Shown: positions 1-11,586 of the stretch, piece after piece | Layout of the letters: each line of letters starts with the position of its first letter | How positions within the stretch are numbered: the first letter of the stretch is position 1 | From: Anastatus disparis | Lineage: Eukaryota > Arthropoda > Insecta > Hymenoptera > Eupelmidae | NCBI GenBank assembly: GCA_017163975.1 | Contig: JAFFSR010000280.1 | Location: forward strand, 1,612,001-1,676,000 | Direction: 5' to 3' | Length of the DNA: 64,000 nt | Position numbers and translations under genes: made by a program | The notes under the pieces: generated by a model | Told to the model about the DNA's origin: nothing | Seen by the model: only the letters and a program-made list of their open reading frames with translations | Databases searched by the model: none

Positions 1-319
1 GTGAATATAAAAGTTTAAAAAGTTCCTTCAAAGATAAATGTTCTGGATTTTTTAAAAAAACATGAGCTATGTATGAAAATAAAAAGAAATTTATAGCGAT
101 ATGTTTTGAATCTTTCAAGATATTTTTCAACTTTAAAATTTTTGAATTTCTGCTTCAAATAAACTTTTTCTTGTATAAATTATGTTTTTTGCTAAAAAGA
201 ATTTTTTTTTAAATTTATAAAATGAGCATATTTTTGTAATATGCATTTCATTATAAATACAAAGAAATTCTACGTAATTAAAAATGATTTTAAATAATGT
301 TTGACCAAATTTCAAGCAT
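1..319. other. Left host flank, no gene seen
   Basis: AT-rich sequence outside the transposon. Only short chance reading frames are present and no splice-site-framed coding block was found. It ends directly at the left target-site duplication. Confidence 0.7.
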
Positions 320-328
320 GACTACTTA
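320..328. repeat. Left 9-bp target-site duplication
   Basis: GACTACTTA lies immediately outside the left inverted terminus (ATGAGTTTGAAG...). The identical 9-mer follows the right terminus at 58559-58567. Nine bases is the usual duplication length for Mutator-like elements. Confidence 0.93.
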
Positions 329-508
329 ATGAGTTTGAAGTTTGCACCGTTGTTCAACAACGGTATTTTGATATTTTTTTAAAATCATAATAACTCGCAG
401 TAACGTACTAAAACCATTGTAAAATGACAAAAAACATTAAATTATGCAATATTCACCCCTGTTTGACTCTTAAACGCCCCAAACTTCCCCCACGAGAAAA
501 ATTGCAAT
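329..508 (+). repeat. Left terminal inverted repeat (unique part)
   Basis: About 180 bp starting ATGAGTTTGAAGTTTGCACC. It matches the reverse complement of 58378-58558 with only a few differences: one base in the palindrome, a T-run length change, and CACGAG against CAGGAG. It includes a 17-bp palindrome at 347-363 and runs without a break into the first satellite unit. Confidence 0.93.
347..363. promoter_or_regulatory. Subterminal 17-bp palindrome, left end
   Basis: CCGTTGTTCAACAACGG is a perfect palindrome around a central C, 18 bp inside the left tip. The right end has the counterpart at 58524-58540, with one arm base changed. A transposase-recognition role is inferred only from its position and symmetry. 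Confidence 0.5.
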
Positions 509-3500
509 AAGGGTTAAAAACTTAAAAAAATCGTATCTCGCGATTTTATTAATTTACCGGAAATTTTCTTTTTTGTATTGGTTTTTTATATTAAAATACC
601 ATGATTATATAGGTTACAGCCCATTTGAGGAACAGGAACTACCCCTATATAAGGGTTGAAAACTTAAGAAAATCGTATCTCGCGATTTTATTTATTTACC
701 GGGAATTTTCTTTTTTGTATTGATTTTTTATATTAAAATACTATGATTATATGAGTTACAGCCCATTTGAGGAACAGGAACTACCCCTATATAAGGGTTG
801 AAAACTTAAAAAAATCGTATCTCGCGATTTTATGAATTTACCAGGAATTTTCTTTTTTGTATTGATTTTTTATATTGAAATACTATGATTATAGAGGTTA
901 CAGCCCATTCGAGGAACAGGAACTACCCCTATATAAGGGTTGAAAACTTAAAAAAATCGTATCTCGCGATTTTATGAATTTACCAGGAATTTTCTTTTTT
1001 GTATTGATTTTTTATATTAAAATACTATGATTATATGTGTTACAGCCCATTTGAGGAACAGGAACTACCCCTATATAAGGGTTGAAAACTTAAAAAAATC
1101 GTATCTCGCGATTTTATGAATTTACCAGAATTTTTCTTTTTGTATTGATTTTTTATCTAAAAATACTATGATTATATGAGTTACAGCCCATTTGAGGAAC
1201 AGGAACTACCCCTATATAAGGGTTGAAAGCTTAAAAAAATCGTATCTCGCGATTTTATTAATTTACCGGGAATTTTCTTTTTTCTATTGATTTTTTATAT
1301 TAAAATACTATGATTATATGAGTTACAGCCCATTTGAGGAACAGGAACTACCCCTATATAAGGGTTGAAAACTTAAAAAAATCGTATCTCGCGATTTTAT
1401 GAATTTACCAGGAATTTTCTTTTTGTATTGATTTTTTATATTGAAATACTATGATTATAGAGGTTACAGCCCATTCGAGGAACAGGAACTACCCCTATAT
1501 AAGGGTTGAAAACTTAAAAAAATCGTATCTCGCGATTTTATGAATTTACCAGGAATTTTCTTTTTTGTATTGATTTTTTATATTAAAATACTATGATTAT
1601 ATGAGTTACAGCCCATTTGAGGAACAGGAACTACCCCTATATAAGGGTTGAAAACTTAAAAAAATCGTATCTCGCAATTTTATTAATTTACCGGGAATTT
1701 TCTTATTTGTATTGATTTTTTATATTAAAATACTATGATTATATAAGTTACAGCCCATTTGAGGAACAGGAACTACCCCTATATAAGGGTTGAAAACTTA
1801 AAAAAATCGTATCTCGCGATTTTATGAATTTACCAGAAATTTTCTTTTTTGTATTGATTTTTTATATTAAAATACTATGATTATATGAGTTACAGCTCAT
1901 TTGAGGAACAGGAACTACCCCTATATAAGGGTTGAAAACTTAAAAAAATCGTATCTCGCGATTTTATGAATTTACCAGGAATTTTCTTTTTTGTATTGAT
2001 TTTTTATATTAAAATACTATGATTATATGAGTTACAGCCCATTTGAGGAACAGGAACTACTCCTATATAAGGGTTGAAAACTTAAAAAAATCGTATCTCG
2101 CAATTTTATTAATTTACCGGGAATTTTCTTATTTGTATTGATTTTTTATATTAAAATACTATGATTATATAGGTTACAGCCCATTTGAGGAACAGGAACT
2201 ACCCCTATATAAGGGTTGAAAACTTAAAAAAATCGTATCTCGCGATTTTATGAATTTACCAGGAATTTTCTTTTTTGTATTGATTTTTTATATTAAAATA
2301 CTATGATTATATGAGTTACAGCCCATTTGAGGAACAGGAACTACCCCTATATAAGGGTTGAAAACTTAAAAAAATCGTATCTCGCGATTTTATTAATTTA
2401 CCGGGAATTTTCTTTTTTCTATTGATTTTTTATATTAAAATACTATGATTATATGAGTTACAGCCCATTTGAGGAACAGGAACTACCCCTATATAAGGGT
2501 TGAAAACTTAAAAAAATCGTATCTCGCGATTTTATGAATTTACCAGGAATTTTCTTTTTTGTACTGATTTTTTATATTGTAATACTATGATTATAGAGGT
2601 TACAGCCCATTCGAGGAACAGGAACTACCCCTATATAAGGGTTGAAAACTTAAAAAAATCGTATCTCGCAATTTTATTAATTTACCGGGAATTTTCTTAT
2701 TTGTATTGATTTTTTATATTAAAATACTATGATTATATAAGTTACAGCCCATTTGAGGAACAGGAACTACCCCTATATAAGGGTTGAAAACTTAAAAAAA
2801 TCGTATCTCGCGATTTTATGAATTTACCAGGAATTTTCTTTTTTGTATTGATTTTTTATATAAAAATACTATGATTATATGAGTTACAGCCCATTTGAGG
2901 AACAGGAACTACCCCTATATAAGGGTTGAAAACTTAAAAAAATCGTATCTCGCGATTTTATTAATTTACCGGGAATTTTCTTTTTCTATTGATTTTTTAT
3001 ATTAAAATACTATGATTATATGAGTTACAGCCCATTTGAGAAACAGGAACTACCCCTATATAAGGGTTGAAAACTAAAAAAATCGTATCTCGCGATTTTA
3101 TTAATTTACCGGGAATTTTCTTTTTTCTATTGATTTTTTATATTAAAATACTATGATTATATGAGTTACGGCCCATTTGAGAAACAGGAACTACCCCTAT
3201 ATAAGGGTTGAAAACTTAAAAAAATCGTATCTCGCGATTTTATTAATTTACCGGGAATTTTCTTTTTCTATTGATTTTTTATATTAAAATACTATGATTA
3301 TATGAGTTACAGCCCATTTGAGAAACAGGAACTACCCCTATATAAGGGTTGAAAACTTAAAAAAATCGTATCTCGCGATTTTATTAATTTACCGGGAATT
3401 TTCTTTTTTCTATTGATTTTTTATATTAAAATACTATGATTATATGAGTTACAGCCCATTTGAGGAACAGGAACTACCCCTATATAAGGGTTGAAAACTT

Positions 3501-6500
3501 AAAAAAATCGTATCTCGCGATTTTATTAATTTACCGGGAATTTTCTTTTTTCTATTGATTTTTTATATTAAAATACTATGATTATATGAGTTACAGCCCA
3601 TTTGAGGAACAGGAACTACCCCTATATAAGGGTTGAAAACTTAAAAAAATCGTATCTCGCGATTTTATGAATTTACCAGGAATTTTCTTTTTTGTATTGA
3701 TTTTTTATATTGTAATACTATGATTATAGAGGTTACAGCCCATTCGAGGAACAGGAACTACCCCTATATAAGGGTTGAAAACTTAAAAAAATCGTATCTC
3801 GCAATTTTATTAATTTACCGGGAATTTTCTTATTTGTATTGATTTTTTATATTAAAATACTATGATTATATAAGTTACAGCCCATTTGAGGAACAGGAAC
3901 TACCCCTATATAAGGGTTGAAAACTTAAAAAAATCGTATCTCGCGATTTTATGAATTTACCAGGAATTTTCTTTTTGTATTGATTTTTTATATAAAAATA
4001 CTATGATTATATGAGTTACAGCCCATTTGAGGAACAGGAACTACCCCTATATAAGGGTTGAAAACTTAAAAAAATCGTATCTCGCGATTTTATTAATTTA
4101 CCGGGAATTTTCTCTTTTCTATTGATTTTTTATATTAAAATACTATGATTATATAAGTTACAGCCCATTTGAGGAACAGGAACTACCCCTATATAAGGGT
4201 TGAAAACTTAAAAAAATCGTATCTCGCGATTTTATGAATTTACCAGGAATTTTCTTTTTTGTATTGATTTTTTATATTAAAATACTATGATTACATGAGT
4301 TACAGCCCATTTGAGGAACAGGAACTACCCCTATATAAGGGTTGAAAACTTAAAAAAATCGTATCTCGCAATTTTATTAATTTACCGGGAATTTTCTTAT
4401 TTGTATTGATTTTTTATATTAAAATACTATGATTATATGAGTTACAGCCCATTTGAGAAACAGGAACTACCCCTATATAAGGGTTGAAAACTTAAAAAAA
4501 TCGTATCTCGCGATTTTATTAATTTACCAGGAATTTTCTTTTTTGTTTTGATTTTTTATATAAAAATACTATGATTATATGAGTTACAGCCCATTTGAGA
4601 AACAGGAAGTACCCCTATATAAGGGTTGAAAACTTAAAAAAATCGTATCTCGCAATTTTATTAATTTACCGGGAATTTTCTTATTTGTATTGATTTTTTA
4701 TATTAAAATACTATGATTATATAAGTTACAGCCCATTTGCGGAACAGGAACTACCCCTATATAAGGGTTGAAAACTTAAAAAAATCGTATCTCGCGATTT
4801 TATTAATTTACCGGGAATTTTCTTTTTTCTATTGATTTTTTATATTAAAATACTATGATTATATAAGTTACAGCCCATTTGAGGAACAGGAACTACCCCT
4901 ATATAAGGGTTGAAAACTTAAAAAAATCGTATCTCGCAATTTTATTAATTTACCGGGAATTTTCTTATTTGTATTGATTTTTTATATTAAAATACTATGA
5001 TTATATAAGTTACAGCCCATTTGAGGAACAGGAACTACCCCTATATAAGGGTTGAAAACTTAAAAAAATCGTATCTCGCGATTTTATTTATTTACCGGGA
5101 ATTTTCTTTTTTCTATTGATTTTTTATATTAAAATACTATGATTATATGAGTTACAGCCCATTTGAGAAACAGGAACTACCCCTATATAAGGGTTGAAAA
5201 CTTAAAAAAATCGTATCTCGCGATTTTATTAATTTACCGGGAATTTTCTCTTTTCTATTGATTTTTTATATTAAAATACTATGATTATATAAGTTACAGC
5301 CCATTTGAGGAACAGGAACTACCCCTATATAAGGGTTGAAAACTTAAAAAAATCGTATCTCGCCATTTTATTAATTTACCATGAATTTTCTTTTTTGTAT
5401 TGATTTTTTATATTAAAATACTATGATTATATAAGTTACAGCCCATTTGAGGAACAGGAACTACCCCTATATGAGGGTTGAAAACTTGAGAAAATCGTAT
5501 CTCGCAATTTTATTAATTTACCATGAATTTTCTTTTTTGTATTGATTTTTTATATTAAAATTCTATGATTATATAAGTTACAGCCCATTTGAGGAACAGG
5601 AACTACCCCTATATAAGGGTTGAAAACTTGAGAAAATCGTATCTCGCGATTTTATTAATTTACCGGGAATTTTCTTTTTTGTATTGATTTTTTATATCAA
5701 AATACTATGATTATATAAGTTACAGCCCATTTGAGGAACAGGAACTACCCCTATATGAGGGTTGAAAACTTAAAAAAATCGTATCTCGCGATTTTATGAA
5801 TTTACCAGGAATTTTCTTTTTTGTATTGATTTTTTATATTGAAATACTATGATTATATAAGTTACAGCCCATTTGAGGAACAGGAACTACCCCTATATAA
5901 GGGTTGAAAACTTAAAAAAATCGTATCTTGCAATTTTATTAATTCACCGGGAATTTTCTTATTTGTATTGATTTTTTATATTAAAATACTATGATTATAT
6001 AAGTTACAGCCCATTTGAGGAACAGGAACTACCCCTATATAAGGGTTGAAAAATTAAAAAAATCGTATCTCGCCATTTTATTAATTTACCATGAATTTTC
6101 TTTTTTGTATTGAATTTTTATATTAAAATACTATGATTATATAAGTTACAGCCCATTTGAGGAACAGGAACTACCCCTATATGAGGGTTGAAAACTTAAA
6201 AAAATCGTATCTCGCGATTTTATGAATTTACCAGGAATTTTCTTTTCGGTATTGATTTTTTATATTGAAATACTATGATTATATGAGTTACAGCCCATTT
6301 GAGGAACAGGAACTACCCCTATATAAGGGTTAAATACTTAAAAAAATCGTATCTCGCAATTTTATTAATTTACCGGGAATTTTCTTATTTGTATTGATTT
6401 TTTATATTAAAATACTATGATTATATGAGTTACAGCTCATTTGAGGAACAGGAACTACCCCTATATAAGGGTTGAAAACTTAAAAAAATCGTATCTCGCG

Positions 6501-9440
6501 ATCTTATGAATTTACCAGGAATTTTCTTTTTTGTATTGATTTTTTATATTAAAATACTATGATTATATGAGTTACAGCCCATTTGAGGAACAGGAACTAC
6601 CCCTATATAAGGGTTGAAAACTTAAAAAAATCGTATCTCGCAATTTTATTAATTTACCGGGAATTTTCTTTTTTGTATTGATTTTTTATATTAAAATACT
6701 ATGATTATATAAGTTACAGCCCATTTGAGGAACAGGAACTACCCCTATATGAGGGTTGAAAACTTAAAAAAATCGTATCTCGCGATTTTATGAATTTACC
6801 AGGAATTTTCTTTTTTGTATTGATTTTTTATATTGAAATACTATGATTATATAAGTTACAGCCCATTTGAGGAACAGGAACTACCCCTATATAAGGGTTG
6901 AAAACTTAAAAAAATCGTATCTCGCCATTTTATTAATTTACCGGGAATTTTCTTATTTGTATTGATTTTTTATATTAAAATACTATGATTATATAAGTTA
7001 CAGCCCATTTGAGGAACAGGAACTACCCCTATATAAGGGTTGAAAACTTAAAAAAATCGTATCTTGCCATTTTATAATCATATGAATTTTCTTTTTTGTA
7101 TTGATTTTTTATATTAAAATACTATTTATTATATGAGTTACAGCCCATTTGAGGAACAGGATATTACCCCAGGTTGAAAACTTAAAAAAATCGTATCTCG
7201 CCATTTTATTAATTTACCGGAAATTTTTTTTTTTTATTGATTTTTTATATTAAAATACTATGATTATATAAGTTACAGCCCATTTGAGGAACAGGAACTA
7301 CCCCTATATAAGGGTTGAAAACTTAAAAAAATCGTATCTCGCGATTTTATGAATTTACCAAGAATTTTCTTTTTTGTATTGATTTTTTATATTAAAATAC
7401 TATGATTATATGAGTTACAGCCCATTTGAGGAATAGGAACTACCCCTATATAAGGGTTGAAAACTTAAAAAAATCGTATCTCGCAATTTTATTAATTTAC
7501 CGGGAATTTTCTCATTTGTATTGATTTTTTATATTAAAATACTATGATTATATAAGTTACAGCCCATTTGAGGAACAGGAACTACCCCTATATAAGGGTT
7601 GAAAACTTGAGAAAATCGTATCTCGCGATCTTATGAATTTACCAGGAATTTTCTTTTTTGTATTGATTTTTTATATTAAAATACTATGATTATATGAGTT
7701 ACAGCCCATTTGAGGAACAGGAACTACCCCTATATAAGGGTTAAACACTTAAAAAAATCGTATCTCGCGATTTTATTAATTTACCGGGAATTTTCTTTTT
7801 TCTATTGATTTTTTATATTAAAATACTATGATTATATGAGTTACAGCCCATTTGAGGAACAGGAACTACCCCTATATAAGGGTTGAAAAATTAAAAAAAT
7901 CGTATCTCGCCATTTTATTAATTTACCATGAATTTTCTTTTTTGTATTGAATTTTTATATTAAAATACTATGATTATATAAGTTACAGCCCATTTGAGGA
8001 ACAGGAACTACCCCTATATGAGGGTTGAAAACTTAAAAAAATCGTATCTCGCGATTTTATGAATTTACCAGGAATTTTCTTTTCGGTATTGATTTTTTAT
8101 ATTGAAATACTATGATTATATAAGTTACAGCCCATTTGAGGAACAGGAACTACCCCTATATGAGGGTTGAGGAGAACTTAAAAAAACTTATCTCGCGATT
8201 TTATGAATTTACCAGGAATTTTCTTTTTGTATTGATTTTTATATTGAAATACTATGATTATATAAGTTACAGCCCATTTGAGGAACAGAAACTACCCTAT
8301 ATAAGGGTTGAAAACTTAAAAAAATCGTATCTCGCCATTTTTAATTTTCAGGAATTTTCTTATTTGTATTGATTTTTTATATTAAAATACTATGATTATA
8401 TAAGTTACAGCCCATTTGAGGAACAGGAACTACCCCTATATAAGGGTTGAAAACTTAAAAAAATCGTATCTTGCCATTTTATTAATTTACCATGAATTTT
8501 CTTTTTTGTATTGATTTTTTATATTAAAATACTATGATTATATGAGTTACAGCCCATTTGAGGAACAGGAACTACCCCTATATAAGGGTTGAAAACTTAA
8601 AAAAATCGTATCTCGCCATTTTATTAATTTACCGGGAATTTTCTTATTTGTATTGATTTTTTATATTAAAATACTATGATTATATAAGTTACAGCCCATT
8701 TGAGGAACAGGAACTACCCCTATATAAGGGTTGAAAACTTAAAAAAATCGTATCTCGCGATTTTATGAATTTACCAGGAATTTTCTTTTTTGTATTGATT
8801 TTTTATATTAAAATACTATGATTATATGAGTTACAGCCCATTTGAGGAATAGGAACTACCCCTATATAAGGGTTGAAAACTTAAAAAAATCGTATCTCGC
8901 AATTTTATTAATTTACCGGGAATTTTCTCATTTGTATTGATTTTTTATATTAAAATACTATGATTATATAAGTTACAGCCCATTTGAGGAACAGGAACTA
9001 CCCCTATATAAGGGTTGAAAACTTGAGAAAATCGTATCTCGCGATCTTATGAATTTACCAGGAATTTTCTTTTTTGTATTGATTTTTTATATTAAAATAC
9101 TATGATTATATGAGTTACAGCCCATTTGAGGAACAGGAACTACCCCTATATAAGGGTTAAACACTTAAAAAAATCGTATCTCGCGATTTTATTAATTTAC
9201 CGGGAATTTTCTTTTTTCTATTGATTTTTTATATTAAAATACTATGATTATATGAGTTACAGCCCATTTGAGGAACAGGAACTACCCCTATATAAGGGTT
9301 GAAAACTTAAAAAAATCGTATCTCGCAATTTTATTAATTTACCGGGAATTTTCTTATTTGTATTGATTTTTTTTATTAAAATACTATGATTATATAAGTT
9401 ACAGCCCATTTGAGGAACAGGAACTACCCCTATATAAGGA
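509..9440 (+). repeat. Left ~141-bp satellite array, homogeneous part (~63 units)
   Basis: The tandem unit is 141-142 bp and contains AGGAACAGGAACTACCCC, CTATATAAGGGTTG, ATCGTATCTCGCGATTTTA and TACTATGATTATAT. There are three main variants: GCGATTTTATG with ACCAGG; GCAATTTTATTA with CCGGG and CTTATTTG; and GCGATTTTATTA with CCGGG and TTTCTATTG. Higher-order duplications of about 10 and 13 units are visible. Every unit contains CCCTATATAAGGG, which is both a short palindrome and TATA-box-like. The short reading frames inside are products of the repeat and are not genes. Confidence 0.95.
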
Positions 9441-10830
9441 TGGAAAATTTTAAAAAATCTTATCTCGCGATTTTATGAATTTATTAGGAATTTTCTTTTT
9501 TTTATTTGTTTTTTATATTAAAATACAATGAGTATATAAGTTGCAGCCCATTTGAGGAACAGGGACTGCCCCTATACAAGGGTTGCAAATTTTAAAATTG
9601 GTATCTCGCAATTTTATTCATTAACCAGAAATTTTAACATTTGTACTGCTTTCCTATATTAAAATACAATGTTCATTCAAGTTACAGCCCATTGGAGGAA
9701 GAGGAACTACCCCTATACAAGGGTTGAAATTTTTTATAAATCGTATATTGCAATTTTATTTATTTACCAGGAATTTTATTTTTTGTACTTACTTTCTATA
9801 TTAAATTACAATGTTCATCGAAGTGACAGCCCATTTGAGAAACAGGAAGTAACCTTATATAAGGGTGGAAAATTTTCAAACATCGTAACTCGCTATATTA
9901 TTCATTTACCAGGAATTTTCCGTTTTCTAGTGCTTTTCTATATTGAAATAGAATGTTAATCAAGTTATAGCACATTTGAGGAAGAGGAATTACCCCTATA
10001 CAAGGGTTGAATATTTCAAAAAATCGTATCTCGCTATTTTATTTATTTACCAGCAATTTTCTTCTTTCTACCGCCTTTTAATAGTAAAACACAATGTTTA
10101 TCCAAGTTACAACCCATTTGAGGAAGAGGAGCTACCCCTATACAAGGGTTAAAAATTTTAGAAAATCGTATCTCGCAATTTTATTCATTCGCCAGCAATT
10201 TTCTTTCTTGTTCTGCCTTCCTATATTAAAATACAATGTTTATCCAAGTCGCAGCCCATTGGAGGAAGAGGGACTACCCTTATATAAGGGTTGAAAAATA
10301 AAAAAATAACGTAACTCGCAATTCAATTTATTTACCAGAAAGTATATTTTTTCTACTGCTTACCTATATTACAATTCAATGTTTATTGAAGTTACAGCCT
10401 ATTCGAGGAACAGGAAGTATTTTTATATAAGGGTTGAAAATTAATAAATAACGTAACTAACAATTTATCATTTACCAGCAATTTTCTTTTTTATAGTGCC
10501 TTTCCATATTCAAATACAATGTTCATCTAAGGTTTAGCCTATTTGAGGAAGAGGAACTACCCCTATAGAAGGGTAGAAAATTTTTAAAAATCGTATCTTG
10601 CAATTTTATTTATTTACTAGGAATTTTCTTTTTTGTACTGACTTTATATATTAAAATACCTGTTTATAAGGGTTGTAAATTTTAAAAAGGCTTATCTTGC
10701 TTTTTTGTTTATTTACCAGGAATTTTATTTTTCGTATTAGTTTCTTATATTAAATTACAATGTTCATTTAAGTTTAATTTCATTTCAGGGACATGAAGTA
10801 CTCCTATATAAGGGTATACAATTCATAATT
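9441..10830 (+). repeat. Left satellite array, diverged inner part (~10 units)
   Basis: This carries the same ~141-bp unit but with many substitutions and indels, for example CTATACAAGGG in place of CTATATAAGGG and GAGGAAGAGG in place of GAGGAACAGG. Identity falls steadily towards the element interior until the unit is unrecognisable near 10.83 kb. Confidence 0.88.
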
Positions 10831-11586
10831 ATTTTATCCCAGAATTTTGTTAATTTACTTGAAACTTTCCTTAAAGTAATAAAGCAGTAGCGCGCGTTTT
10901 CTTTCTTTTCTCTTTTTTTATAATGTTTTATGGTTAACCCTTTTTTCCCCAACATTGTTTCAACTTGCACGCCCAAGCAAAGGTTTCTTATTTTAGTTAT
11001 CACGGGCTTATTATTTCAAACATTTAAGTTGCTAAAAATTTTCAAATTAAAAATAAATCAATTATTGAAGTAAGCCTAATTATTTGAATCTATTTTTTTG
11101 GATTTTATAATTTGTAAATTTTAAAGTTATTTTAAAATTAAATGAAACGGATATGGAACCTAAATGTACATTTATCAGTTCTATTATTCCGCAAATCAGT
11201 TTTATTTGTGTGGGCCAGTCCCAAAGACATGAGCTTCATTAGTCTTTTTAAATCTATAAATATATAAGTGAAATCTGATAAAAATTTTGAATCATACATA
11301 TTTAAAATAACTTATGCTTTTTTGTACTTACCAATTATTCTTTTTCAATTAAAAGATTTGGCGTTTCATTATATTTATTTGATTATCTTCCATTTTTAAA
11401 CAAGTCAAGCGATTTTTCTCGTATTTCCCGTTTAATTCATCGCGAGTTACTAGTTTCATGTTAGCTCATTTATTCTATGATACATTTTATTTTCTTTACA
11501 TGATTTTTCCTGTTTATTATTTTCAACATAATTATATTATTTCCATAGCTGCATATTTGTTTATCTTTTTTATCGTACGTTTTTTT
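10831..11586. other. AT-rich spacer, nothing recognised
   Basis: Non-repetitive AT-rich sequence between the decayed end of the satellite and the 577-bp array. No coding frame with supporting features was found. Confidence 0.6.

Noticed and set aside
8136..10294. Short frames of 66-96 codons inside the left array
   Set aside because: They encode repeated versions of the same satellite translation and break with each indel; they are by-products of the repeat.
509..10830. CRISPR-like array
   Set aside because: The whole 141-bp unit repeats with no unique spacers, and the context is eukaryotic.
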